From: Fallopia convolvulus
Taxonomy: Eukaryota; Streptophyta; Magnoliopsida; Caryophyllales; Polygonaceae
Direction of reading: 5' to 3'
DNA length: 64,000 nucleotides
Assembly (NCBI GenBank): GCA_964016875.1
Contig: OZ024718.1
Coordinates: 5,089,001 to 5,153,000, forward strand
In this document: in pieces, positions 44,693 to 56,076 of the stretch
Layout: each line of letters opens with the position of its first letter
How positions within the stretch are numbered: position 1 is the first letter of the stretch
Notes under the pieces: generated by a model
Told to the model about the DNA's origin: nothing
Database searches by the model: none
Seen by the model: the letters and a program-made list of their open reading frames with translations, nothing else
Program-made: the position numbers and the translations under genes

Positions 44693-47600
44693 GTGGCAGT
44701 GAGGGGGAACAACACATGGGTCATTGACAGTGGATGCTCTAACCACATGACCGGAAACAAAGACAAGCTCACCTCACTCCACCTAAAGGCCGAAGGAGGT
44801 CACGTATCCTTTGGCAACAAAAACAAAGGGGAGATTATAGGAACAGGGGAAGTGCTACTCAACAAATCAATCAAGATCAGCAACGTTAACCTGGTGAAAG
44901 ATCTGGGTTTCAATCTCTTAAGTGTGTCTCAAATATGTGATCAAGGGAACAACATTGTCACCTTTGATTCAAAAGAGTGTCTGGTGATCAACAAGAAGAC
45001 CAACAAAATTATCCTAAAAGGAAGAAGGTCCAACAACATTTATGTGGTGGATACAGAATTTGAGCCACCAAGGAAACTGTGCTTGGCAAGTTCCCTTGAT
45101 GAAACGGAACTTTGGCACCGAAGGTTAGGACACGCAGGTATGAACCAAATCTTGAAGCTCTATCTACAAGATCTCGTCGTCGGTCTCCCACGAATCAACC
45201 TTGAAGGAGTCAAGATGTGTGAAGCCTGTGTTCGAGGAAAGCAAACAAGGACCTCCTTCAAGCCCAAAAGGATGGTGAGCACGACCAGGCCCTTAGAGCT
45301 AATTCATATGGATCTTTGCGGTCCCATGCACACCGAAAGCTATGGAGGAAAGAGGTACATGTATGTTTTAATCGATGATTTTTCACGATTCACATGGGTG
45401 CTATTCTTGAGATCAAAATCAGATACCTTCAAGGAATTCGAAGTCCTAATCACAAGAATGGAGGTCAACATGGGACTCAAACTCAAGGCTCTCAGATCTG
45501 ATCATGGAACAGAGTTTGAAAACTCACAGTTCCTAAGATACTATGACAAACATGGGATCTCTCATAACTTCTCGGCCCCTCGCACTCCTCAGCAAAACGG
45601 AGTTGTCGAAAGGAAGAACAGGACCTTGGAAGACATGGCTAGAACTATGTTATTTGAAAGTGGAGTTCCAGAGTACTTTTGGGCTGAAGCTATCTCCACA
45701 GCTACCTACATCTTGAATCGAGCCATGATCAGACCCTTGATCAAGAAGACATCCTATGAGCTCATCAAAGGAAGAAAGCCCAATATCTCTCATCTAAGGA
45801 CCTTCGGATACAAATGTTTCGTTCACAACAATGGGAAGGACAACCTCGGCAAATTTGAGCCTAGAAGCGATGAAGGGATATTCCTGGGATACTCTTCCCA
45901 TAGCAAGGCATACAGGGTCTATAACAAGAGGACTAAGAAGATAGAGGAAAGCATCCACGTCATCTTCGACGAGAAATCTGTAAAAATGGGAATAGAGGCC
46001 CAAGGAAAGGGAACTCTGTTCAAGCTTGGTCAGACAAGAAGAAGACGACGACGAGGATGAACCAAGAAAGAAAGATGAAGACTATCCAAGTGGGAACAAT
46101 GCCCCACAATCAAGGAACAACGAAGGAGATCAAAACTCCACAGATCAAAGCTCCTTTGAAGTTCCCTCTTCAACAGAAGAACCACAAGATGCCTCCAATT
46201 CTCTTGTTCCCCAAAATGAAAATGCACCAGAATCTAGTGTTCAAGGGGAACAACGAGGGAACTCCGAAGAGAATCCTGACGAAAGTCCCAGCGAAGGAGC
46301 TGAACATAACTGTTCTCCTGAGGAAGAGGAGACTCAAGACACAGATGGAGAAGAGTCAAGGGAACAGGTTGACGTCTCACACATTCTAACAAGAAACTAC
46401 CACCAAAAGAGAGATCACCCCCTCGACAACATCATCACTCCATATGAAAAAGGTGTTCTAACTCGTTCTTCTCTCAATAATTTTTGTGCTTTTAATGCCT
46501 TTGTTTCAATGGTGGAACCAAAAAGCATCAAAGAAGCTCTAAAGGACCCAGATTGGATCCAAGCTATGCAAGAAGAACTACACCAATTTGAGAGGAACAA
46601 GGTGTGGAAGCTAGTTCCTAGGCCCAAAAACAAGAACATCATAGGAACTCGATGGGTCTTTCGGAACAAGCTAGATGATACTGGGGCCGTAGCTAGGAAC
46701 AAGGCTCGTCTGGTTGCTCAAGGCTATAGACAAGAAGAAGGAATCGACTATGACGAGACCTTCGCACCAGTTGCAAGGATCGAGGCCATCCGCCTTCTCA
46801 TAGCCTATGCAGCCCACAAAGGATTCAAGCTATACTAGATGGATGTGAAGACGACATTTCTAAATGGGCATCTCAAAGAAGAAGTATACGTAGCTCAACC
46901 CCCAGGATTCGAAGATGAGAAGCTACCCAACCACGTCTACTTCCTGGAGAGGGCCCTCTACGGACTCAAACAAGCTCCTCGAGCATGGTATGACAGGTTT
47001 GCTCAGTTCCTTCTGTCTCATGGATACCTTCGAGGTTCCATAGACAAAACTCTTTTCCTTAAGAAAGAGTCTACGAATATCTTGATTGTTCAAGTTTATA
47101 TTGATGACATTGTTTTTGGAGCAACTAACGAATTTCTTGTAGAGAAGTTTAAGGACCTCATGAGCAGTGAGTTTGAGATGAGTCTCATAGGGGAACTCAC
47201 GTTCTTCCTAGGACTCCAAATATCTCAGACAAAAGAGGGAACAAGGATTCATCAACAAAAATATATCAGAGAAATGCTCGTCAAGTATGGGATGGACCAC
47301 TCAAGGCCCATCGACACTCCCATCTCACCAAACTCCAGGCTAAATGCCGATGAAACAAGGGTAAGTGTCGATCAAAGGAACTTCAGAGGTATGATTGGCT
47401 CTCTCCTATACTTAACTGCTAGTAGGCCTGACATCATGTTCTCAGTGCGCTTATGTGCACGTTTTCAAGCTAACCCCAAAGAATCACACCTAAAAGAGGT
47501 GAAGAGGATTTTCAAGTACCTCAAAGGGAACGACAACTTGTGCCTCTGGTATCCAAGGAACAGTTCCCTTGAGCTCATTGCTTATACAGATGCAGATTTT

Positions 47601-48041
47601 GCTGGGCACCTAGTTTATCGAAAGAGCACATCAGGAATGGCCCAGTTCCTTGGGTCCTGCCTAGTCTCATGGGGATCCAAGAAGCAAAATTCAGTGGCAC
47701 TCTCCACAACTGAAGCAGAATACGTGGCTGCCGCATCATGCTGTTCCCAAGTACTATGGCTCAAGTCCCAACTTCAGGATTACGGTATGTCATTTGGCCC
47801 AGTTCCTATACTCTGTGATAATACTAGTGCCATTAACATTTCCAAAAATCCTGTGCATCATTCTAGGACTAAGCACGTAGACATTAGGCATCATTTTCTA
47901 CGTGACAATGTTGAAAATGGGAACATCTCTATGCAACACTGTAGAACGGAAGAGCAAATTGCGGACATTCTCACCAAAGCTTTAGACAGACGTCCCTACC
48001 AGCGTTTTCGAATGCTTCTAGGGATGATAACTCTAAACTAA
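44693..48041 (+). pseudogene. pol: Sirevirus element A pol, two lesions
   Basis: Domains follow copia order. A retropepsin-like protease carries VIDSGCSNHMTG (Asp at about 44726). GAG-pre-integrase follows with WHRRLGH and CEAC zinc ligands. The integrase core has HMDLCGP, LRSDHGTEF and NGVVERKNR holding the D, D and E residues. RVT_2 reverse transcriptase has YIDD at about 47097-47108. RNase H has YTDADF, TEAEY, LCDNTSA and HVDIRHHF. An extra base near 46026-46030, relative to element B, shifts the frame inside the acidic linker after integrase. An in-frame TAG at 46836-46838 lies before the catalytic part of reverse transcriptase; element B has CAG there. The last stop is TAA at 48039-48041. 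There is no ATG at the 5' edge: pol starts right after a TAG and must come from readthrough, splicing or another recoding event. Confidence 0.88.
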
Positions 48042-48800
48042 ACGAGTCCCTGTTTGTCTCTCCCTCAATGCTTGATTAGTCTAACTAGAAATGCATGATA
48101 GGGAACTATAGGACTCAGTGCTTTCATTTTGCCATATTACTAGTCTAGAGCTTGATATGTATAGAGGAACATTATCTCTTTTAGCCCAAAATGATCAACC
48201 AGAGTTCCCTTTAACCCTCTCTACAAGCCACTATGACGGTTGATCATAAAACCTACCCTAAGCTAAGAACCAGACAAACGTTTCTCATGAGCCAAACTCT
48301 TTTTCCCAAAATCGAGTTGCAATTGTCTGGTTCTCTTTTGAGTTCCTCAGCCTCACAAAGAAAATTGAGTGTGAGTTCCCCTAACCTCTCCACTCAATAT
48401 GACCTTTCTAGAGATCATGGGAACTGGTGCTAACAAGCAAGGGAACACTGGATCTGAAGAGATGAACCGTCACTAGGGAAATGGAAAATTGTGTCAGCCT
48501 CTGAAGCGTTTTGGGCCAAGCATTCAAAAAAATCAAAAGACTTCCCCTGGAAGAAAACGATGCGTGTAAGAGGCGTGCTCGAGAAGTTGAAACGACTCTC
48601 CGCTCTTATTGGCCAACGGTTATCGAGGCCTTTCTCAACTTCCCTTTTTACCCTCGTCTCCCTTCCTCACATAAAACACCATTTGCTATTTCTGGGCACT
48701 TCTTCATCTCTGACCCTCTGCAAATCATCTTCTCCGCATCCCTCTCACCCCCTCTTTCGAGAAAAGCTCCAAACTTCTTTCCTTCCCCAGAAAATTCACA
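48042..48800 (+). other. Pol to third-ORF spacer, element A
   Basis: A 759-bp non-coding spacer, well conserved in element B (59423-60173). The last 200 bases are strongly CT-rich and end CTTCCCCAG shortly before the ATG. This resembles either a plant leader/Y-patch or a 3' splice acceptor. It may contain a signal for expressing the third ORF from a separate RNA; that is inference. Confidence 0.5.
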
Positions 48801-51044
48801 ATGGCTCCAGCCCATTCTTATGCTGAGATGAAGGCATGGATTCAAAACAACCCTAAAGCCCTTTTCCTCACCATGATGGCGGACGTCGAGAAGGAGCAAA
48901 ATGAAGCTCTTCGCGATGTTCTCATCGAGGGATTTTACAATTATGTAAGTCCCTTTCTTCCTCCTCCTTTGGCGGCGCAACCTCCAGCACCGCCGACCTC
49001 CAATCTTCCACCTCCCTCTTCCTCCGCGATTCACATCGTCGACAGTTTCGGATCCGAACCCCCTTCCAAATACGAAAAACTCAAACAATCCAAACACAAA
49101 CACTCTTCCAAAGATCCCTCCAAATCCAAACACCACTCCTCAAAATCCAAACACAACTCCTCCAAACGCAAACACTCACAAATCTCCACTCCTTCATCCC
49201 CATCTCTCCCCATTCCAAAGAAAAAATCCCTCCTCAACATGGAGGAGGTCCTTAATCTGTCCAAACCCGACGCCTATGCCGTCGTTCACCCATCCGAGGT
49301 CGAGAAGCTCTTTCTCCCTCGTCCCCAATCAATCTCTGAGACCTCAGGTCCCAGGGACTTCACGATAATCTCTTCCTCCCCTGTTCCCATGGTTGAGGGA
49401 ACTACTAACCCTCCTCCATCCTATTCCTCCCCCAGAGTTCCCCCACCCACCTCACCCATTCCCACATCCCCCATCACTTCAAAATCTGCCTCTGGGACCT
49501 CCAGTCCCAAGGCTCGCACTCCTACTCCTCCTCCTTCCACTCCCAAGGTCCCAACTCCACAAAATTCTCCTCTACCTCCCTCTTCTCCCACCACACTAAA
49601 ACTCCCTTCCCCACCTTCTTCGGCCCAGAAAACCATAGACCTCGACTCCGATGAGGATAATCTCCCCATCGGAGTCCTTGCTTGCCAGAAGGCCAATGCA
49701 CCCATCGTGATGGGAACTGCTGAAGAGGAAGCCCAACTAAAGGCCCTCGAGGAAGAATTCGAAGGCGCACTCAAAGGGCCTTCCGAAAACCAAGGGGGCA
49801 AAGCCCAAGAAGAAGGGAACCCAGCACCAACTGACGGTGCTGAGACAAGCCGTCGTCGTCAGGAAGACGACGAGGAGGAAACAGAGCTGACCTCCTCCAA
49901 TGATGAAGGGACCTCCAGTGATGACGCTGAAGAGGAAGAAGAGGCCCCCACTTACAAAGAGCTTGCCAGCATCCCTGCTCCTGAACAACAAATGGTGGTG
50001 TCAGCACAGGTCCCAGAGGAAAGGACCCGCCCTCTGCTGATCGAAGCGGCTGACCCCCCTCAGCAAAAAGGAAAGACTACAGTCTCTAGGGGGAACTCCA
50101 AGAAGAAAGGGAAAGGAACTGTGCCCAAGAAAGTCCATATCTCTGAGAATCGCAAGCTCCTTCCCCCACTCATCCTCTCTGAAAGACAGCTCGTCGATGA
50201 AGGGCTAGGGCAACTATGGGACCTGATCAAAGCCCAAGGATGGGACCACATGTGTAGTGAGGCTGTGAGTATTGATCCCTCTCAAGTGCGCCGATTCTAC
50301 AACCATTTTGTGGTCCATGACAACGACACCAAGGGAACTCTCTCCCTCGAAGGCGATGACTTCATCTTCACCACATCTACAATCCGCCTTCAACTACAGG
50401 TCCCTGTCCAGGGCCTCCAGGAACTGCCCACCAAGAGCTGGGGCGACTTCAATAGCGAGGTGATCTATAACACGATCTACGAGGGCCGTGTTCCCACCAC
50501 TGGCACCTCTACTCATCACCTATCCCTCATAGCCAAGTTGGCTCATCAATTCATCATCAACATGGTGATCCCTCGCCAGGAGAAGCGCCTTGTCATCAAC
50601 ATCCCTGATGTCATCATCCTCTACCACTTCCTCCTCAAAAAGCCCATAAATCTTCCTCGCATAATTCAGGGGCACATGGAGAAGTGTATGGCTTCCAAAT
50701 CCCACTCCCTCCCTTATGCTGGCCTCATCAAGAAACTCTTGCTCAGAGAGGGCTTCTACGACACATCCAAGGAAGAGGTCACCATAGGTAGGGAACTGGA
50801 CATCTCTGTGGTCCACAAAATGCGGCACTCTGAGCCAGTGGAGGAACAAGAAAGGCTGCCATCTAGTGAAGGCACTCAGGATGGGAACACTCAAGTGTTG
50901 GTGCACATTGCCAACACTCTCGACAAGATAGCCAGGGAACAAGAAAAGATGGCAAGGGACCAAGAACAAATTGCTAAAGGCCAGGAAAAGCTTGTAAAAG
51001 TCTTGACACGGCTTTGTGATGCCCTGTTCCCACCAAGCCCATGA
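48801..51044 (+). CDS. Sirevirus element A third ORF (so-called envelope-like)
   Basis: An intact 747-residue frame between pol and the 3' LTR, the position of the envelope-like ORF of Sireviruses. It starts MAPAHSYAEMKAWI. Residues about 93-130 are rich in Lys, Ser and His (KHKHSSKDPSKSKHHSSKSK) and resemble a nuclear or nucleic-acid-binding basic tract. About 195-280 is Pro/Ser-rich. About 310-395 is acidic. The conserved block from about 450 to 680 contains VRRFYNHFVV and resembles the 'putative plant transposon protein' domain found in other plant LTR elements. The C-terminus (about 700-740) is a heptad-patterned coiled coil. I see no signal peptide and no convincing membrane segment, so the envelope label is not supported by the sequence. 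Function is unknown. Confidence 0.85.
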   Translation: MAPAHSYAEMKAWIQNNPKALFLTMMADVEKEQNEALRDVLIEGFYNYVSPFLPPPLAAQPPAPPTSNLPPPSSSAIHIVDSFGSEPPSKYEKLKQSKHKHSSKDPSKSKHHSSKSKHNSSKRKHSQISTPSSPSLPIPKKKSLLNMEEVLNLSKPDAYAVVHPSEVEKLFLPRPQSISETSGPRDFTIISSSPVPMVEGTTNPPPSYSSPRVPPPTSPIPTSPITSKSASGTSSPKARTPTPPPSTPKVPTPQNSPLPPSSPTTLKLPSPPSSAQKTIDLDSDEDNLPIGVLACQKANAPIVMGTAEEEAQLKALEEEFEGALKGPSENQGGKAQEEGNPAPTDGAETSRRRQEDDEEETELTSSNDEGTSSDDAEEEEEAPTYKELASIPAPEQQMVVSAQVPEERTRPLLIEAADPPQQKGKTTVSRGNSKKKGKGTVPKKVHISENRKLLPPLILSERQLVDEGLGQLWDLIKAQGWDHMCSEAVSIDPSQVRRFYNHFVVHDNDTKGTLSLEGDDFIFTTSTIRLQLQVPVQGLQELPTKSWGDFNSEVIYNTIYEGRVPTTGTSTHHLSLIAKLAHQFIINMVIPRQEKRLVINIPDVIILYHFLLKKPINLPRIIQGHMEKCMASKSHSLPYAGLIKKLLLREGFYDTSKEEVTIGRELDISVVHKMRHSEPVEEQERLPSSEGTQDGNTQVLVHIANTLDKIAREQEKMARDQEQIAKGQEKLVKVLTRLCDALFPPSP

Positions 51045-51197
51045 TCTTTTCCTTCTTTTTCCTAGCCTCAATATTCCCACAAATAGTCTCTTGTGTTCCT
51101 ATGTACATTTTTATTGCTTAAGTAATGAATGGTTTTTAGTATGATTGCGTGTTCTTTTCCTTCCTTATCTATGCGTTTACTTGTTTTCGATGATGTC

Positions 51198-51419
51198 AAA
51201 AGGGGGAAAGACAAAAAATGCGAGATGAGTTAAGTTGAAAAGATATCACAGAATACGCTACAGCTAAGGGGGAACAATTGCATAAAAAGCTAAGTACGAA
51301 CTCAGTGATTCACAAGAAGTGGCTCCCTAGGAACACGCGTAGGAACTCATTTTCATATCATGCTTTGAAATACTTGCTGATTTTTTGTGATAGGTTTGTC
51401 ATCATCAAAAAGGGGGAAA
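51198..51419 (+). other. Multiple polypurine tracts, element A
   Basis: AAAAGGGGGAAAG (about 51198-51209), AAGGGGGAA (51265-51274) and AAAAAGGGGGAAA (51407-51419, touching the 3' LTR) occur in series. The last is the functional position for plus-strand priming. Repeated tracts upstream of the 3' LTR are a known Sirevirus feature. Another GAGGGGGAAC lies at about 44701 at the start of pol. Confidence 0.8.
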
Positions 51420-51420
51420 T

Positions 51421-52479
51421 TGTTGGAACGATGTTGGGACCGCTGGTTCTAAACATCGGAACAACGATACAGTTCTCCGAGTTTTGATAATGACAAACGC
51501 TATAAGGAAACTAATGTGCTTCGATCAAGTATTTCTAAGGAACACAGGTTGAACAAAGAACTTCTACGAATGACCAAAGATCACAGGAGCACACAATGAA
51601 GAGTTCCCATCAAGGGAACTCTGAAGAGAAAAGTTCCCATGAAATGAGAACTCCCAGGAATGACCAGAGACAAAGGCTTACACGATGAAGAGTTTCTCTC
51701 ATAGGAACTCTGAAGAGGACAGTTCCCACGACATGGGAACTCACATGTGAGGACAAGGACCGATCAGCGCATATCACGGGATCCTGTCTTGGATAGGATG
51801 AAGGCACAGTCTGAGGAGCAGACTGTCAGGATTGATCCAACGGTCCGATCAATTCAAGAAGTTGACCTAGTTCAAATTGAAGTCACATGTGAAGAAAGTA
51901 CAACTTGGGCATCAAGCAAAGGGCATTTCGGACACAAATGAAAGATGCGATTGAAGCCCAAGTTCACTCGAGTATAAAGCCAAATGAATAGTGCTCGGAT
52001 TGAGTACTTCTCCCAGAACTCACAAATACCCACAACAGAGAAAGAGAAAGAAGAAGAGAAGTCCCCAGCGGCGAGTGTCAGATCTCGACGACGGTGAAGG
52101 TGAAGTTCCCAAGAGCAAGGGAACTGAATTGTAAGGTGTAAGGTTTGACTCTCTTGTTTTAATTGAGTAGTTCGCTTAGGAACTCAGTTGAGAAGGTTCA
52201 TTAGTGTTGCTAGAGTTAGGTAGAACTCTTAGGAACAGAGAAGTTTGAACCTGGCTGATTGTAACTAAGGAACAAGCAATAAAATAAGAAAGTCATTCAA
52301 AATCCTCCAAGCGGAGGTAGAGGTTTACCCACACAACTAGTTGGTTGTCGTGGGGTTCCTCTATAAGGAACTGTGTTCTTTCAACGTTTTAATTACTTGC
52401 GATATTATTCCTTCCGCTGCCTTGGGAACAGCTTAACAGCCAGTTCCCAAGCTCTTGCTAACTCGTTCACGATCCAACA
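51421..52479 (+). repeat. 3' LTR of element A
   Basis: A 1,059-bp LTR, same length as the 5' copy. By eye about 10 substitutions separate them, all transitions. In most of these the 5' copy carries the A or T, consistent with deamination of methylated cytosines. Confidence 0.93.
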
Positions 52480-52990
52480 TGCGTGCATATATGAGTGTTG
52501 CATGCTGCAAATTCTTTCCAAGTGTGCCACTTGATTGAGCTTATCTTCTTTTTTAGAAGGCAAAGATTCGGTTACCGCACATGTCTGATAATCGAGAATC
52601 CGAGAGGCCGTATACAACGATAACCAGAAAACCGGTAAAAAAAGACAGAAACAACCTAAACAAACACATAAAGTAAGTATAACCGACGAAGAACTAGAAC
52701 TAGAACGAAATGAGCAATGGATAAAGTGAGGGGCTAGAGAAAACAACCGCCTCTAGCATTCGGGTCAAAACGGACAAATCATGTAGAAAGATGGACACTA
52801 CTGATGTTGCCTCCACCGGAATGAAGGGTCTTTAGCAACCTCAAAACGTCCAACGACCTCGCCAATGCTATAGTTTTTTTTTTATTATATGTGAAAGTCT
52901 TCACAAAACATATCTCAAAAGTTGTATTTACTTGTGAGATATCAGAGTCTCGAACATATATAATATATGTGAGAAGATCGGGTGAGAAAG
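52480..52990. other. Spacer between elements A and B
   Basis: 511 bp of non-element sequence. The minus strand (52870-52560) has the look of a LINE or gene 3' untranslated region (T-rich, with a poly-A-like tail seen as T10 at 52866-52876), but no coding motif supports this. Confidence 0.35.
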
Positions 52991-54049
52991 TGTTGGGACG
53001 GTGTTGGGACCTCTGGATCTAAACATCGGAACAACGACATCGTTCTCCAGTTTTGATAATGACAAACACCATATGGGAACTAACGTGCTTTGATCAAGTA
53101 TTTCTAAGGAACACAGGTTTAGCAAAGAACTCCCATGAATGACCAAAGGACACAAGAATACACAATGAAGAGTTTCTCTCAAAGGAACTCTGAAGAGGAA
53201 AGTTCCCATGCGATGGGAACTCCCATGAATGTCCAGAAAGCACAGGCTTACACGATGAAGAGTTTCTCCCAAAGGAACTCTGAAGAAGACAATTCCCACG
53301 ACATGGGAACTCGCATGTGACGACAAGGACCGCTCAACGCAAATCGCGGGATCCTGTCTTGGACAGAACGAAGGCACAGTCTGAGGAGCAGACTGTCACG
53401 AGTGATCCAACGGTCCGATTGATTCAACAAGTTGACCTAGTTCAAATCGAAGTCACATGTGAAGATTGTACACTTGGGCTGCAAGCAAAGGGCATTTCGG
53501 ACAACATGAAAGATGCGATTAAAGCCCAAGTACAACCGAGTATAAAGCCAAATGAATAGTCATAGGGTTAAGAACTTCTCCCAAAAACTCACACATACTC
53601 CCAGAGAAAGAAAGAAAGAAAGAAGAAGAGAAGTCCCCGAAGAGTGTCCGATCTCGACGACATTGAAAGCTAAAGTTCCCAAGAGCAAGGGAACTGAATT
53701 GTCAAGGTGTAAGGTTTGACTTTCCTGTTTTAGTTGAGTTGTTCGCTTAGGAACTCAATTGAGAAGATTCATTAGTGTTGCTAGAGTTAGGTAGAACTCG
53801 TAGGAACAGAGAAGTTTGAATCTGGCTGTTTGTAACTAAGGAACAAGCAATAAAATAAGTAAGTCATTCAAAATCCTCCAAGCGGAGGTAGAGGTTTACC
53901 CACACAACTACTTGGTTGTCGTGGGGTTCCTCTATAAGGGAACTGTGTTCATTCTGCCTTTTAATACTTGCGATATTGTTTCTTCCGCTGCCTTGGGAAC
54001 AACTTAACAACCAGTTCCCAAGCTCTCGCTAACAAGTTACGATCCAACA
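52991..54049 (+). repeat. 5' LTR of element B
   Basis: It starts TGTTGGGACG and ends GATCCAACA. It has the same four-hairpin GTTCCC/GGGAAC layout as element A, including a 9-bp stem AGTTCCCAT-GCG-ATGGGAACT near 53201. A GAAA microsatellite near 53610 differs in length from the 3' copy. The primer site TGGTATCAGAGC follows at 54052-54063. Confidence 0.93.
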
Positions 54050-54103
54050 ATTGGTATCAGAGCGGGCTGCTCTAGATTTGTGTTAGCATCACAGGTTTCA
54101 AAA

Positions 54104-56064
54104 ATGGCTCAAGAACTCACCCAAGTCGGTCACAACAACAGCAAGCCACCAAGGCTCAGCACTGGTAGATTCGAAGTCTGGCAACGCGACATAAAGAACT
54201 GGATGCGAAGCCAGGACTACCAGGCTTGGTGCCTTATAGAGAAAGGGAACTTCAAAATTGATCCAGCTATTGAGAAAGACCTCTCCAAATGGGGACCAAA
54301 TGAGTACAAGTGCATGGAGGCCAACTTCAAGGCCATACAGTACCTCAAGAATGCTATGACGGTGCAAGACTGCGACAGGGTGGCAAACCTTGACACAGCC
54401 AAAGAAGTGTGGGAAGCCATCCAACAAATGCACATTGGGAACTCAGACATCCGAGAAGATCTTCATATGAATGCGAGGTGAGAGTTTTTCAACTTTCAAA
54501 TGGAAATGGGAGAATCCGTCAATAGTTATCAATCCCGTTTCGAGGGACTTTGCACCAAGATGGCTGGTCTTGGGATCACTAAAGAGGAAATCACGGACAA
54601 AATGAAGGTTCAACAACTCTTCAACGGGCTTACTGGAGAGTGGGCAAATGAGAGAACGATGTTCAAGGAGAACCCCGAAAACAGAACTCTTATGCTTCAC
54701 CAGGTCTTTGGAAAACTGGTGGGACATGAGAAAAGAAAGATAGATGACAAGGAGCAAAAGAGGGCACACCAAGGGATTGCCCTCAAACTTGAAAAGATGC
54801 TCAAGTCAGTTCAAGAGCAACATGAAGAATCTGAAGAAGAAGAAGAGGATGAGGAACTAGTCCTCGTAACAAGGGTCCTTCGATCCTTCTACAAAGGGAA
54901 GTTCAAGAAGGGAAATGGGAACTCACAGAAAGGACAAAGTTCCCAAAGAAAACCTGCTGAGAAGGATCTCTCGGACGTCACATGTTACAAGTGCTACAAA
55001 AAGGGACACTTCGCGAAGGAGTGCCCACTGGGAACTGACGACCGTAAGCAAGGGAAGAAGGCCTACATCGCACCTGGGATGATGACGAGGACGAAGATCC
55101 TGAATCTTGGGCATCCCCCGACATGTGCGCAATGGCCATAGGAGACACCACTAGGGAACAACCCAGTGATGTAACTACTGAATCCGTTCTTGCTTCCTTG
55201 AATAATTATGAAAAACCTGAGTTGCTAAAAATTCTCTCAAGCCTTGTGAAAGATAACATTAAATTACAAAAGAAGTTAGAAAAATCGGAACACACCAATG
55301 CTGAAGTAGTTGGTCTTGAGCCATGTCCCAACTATGTGTCCCTTCTAGAAAAACTTCAGTCCTATGTGTCTCACATCGTAGAACTCGAAGATGAGCTTAA
55401 ATTTCTAGAAAGCGATGAGAACACCCTTCTACAAAATCTGAGTAAAACAAGTGGGAGTCCTGAAGCCTCTAGTTCCCAAACCAAGTTTGTCCCTGCCAAA
55501 CACGGAATAGGGTATGAGTCAGAAAGCTCTAAGAAAGGAAAGTCCCCTTTGAGTGAAAAAGAGATCAATGAGTGTAGGGCCTTAGAGCTTCAGTGTGAGA
55601 AATAGAAAAACGCACACTTAGAGGAGAAAATTCGTATCTTGGAGAGTGGAGTGAATGGAGAAGTAGACTATTACACTGGGAACACTGGACATAAGCTGTA
55701 TGTTCAAATAGCCATGGGAAATAGGTCTAGGTTATACAACAAGGAAACTATGGATAGGAACAGGATATAGAGACCCCATCCTAAGTACTATAAGACCTGC
55801 TGGAACTGTGGTGCTCATGGGCACTACAAGGAAAGCTGTCTCAAAGCTAAGGCCCAAACCCAGAGAAATCACGAGTACTGGAACAGGCAGAATCAACAAA
55901 CCAACAAATCTTCCAGAGTTCCCACTAAAAGGAACAACCATAGGAACGTTGCCTATAACAAGTACTCTCGTGACATTAACATTGCAGATTATGTGCTATT
56001 TGAGACTGTCTTCCCTTGCAAGGGACCATGCAAGAGTCATCTTGCCTGGGTCCTCAAAAACTAA
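54104..56064 (+). pseudogene. gag: Sirevirus element B gag, broken
   Basis: It is homologous to element A gag over its full length, with both CCHC knuckles recognisable (CYKCYKKGHFAKEC near 54984 and CWNCGAHGHYKESC near 55798). Lesions: TGA at 54479-54481, a one-base loss near 55072 in the linker after knuckle 1, TAG at 55603-55605 and TAG at 55768-55770. It ends with TAA at 56062-56064, at the position homologous to element A. Confidence 0.87.
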
Positions 56065-56076
56065 CTTTTCTTGTAG

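Larger units (their letters stand above)
41594..52479 (+). mobile_element. Sirevirus-type Ty1/copia element A
   Basis: A full-length element of 10,886 bp with two 1,059-bp LTRs, an initiator tRNA-Met primer site, gag, pol in copia order (protease, integrase, reverse transcriptase, RNase H), a third ORF after pol, and repeated polypurine tracts. Gag with two CCHC knuckles, a long third ORF and multiple polypurine tracts are features of the Sirevirus genus. The 5-mers at its outer edges are ATTTG and TGCGT, so no target duplication is visible. The LTRs differ at about 10 positions by hand count, all transitions, so insertion was recent. Pol has one frameshift and one nonsense codon, so the copy is not autonomous as it stands. 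Confidence 0.92.

Noticed and set aside
44297..44746. Minus-strand open frame of 149 residues in element A
   Set aside because: It is an antisense shadow of gag and pol.
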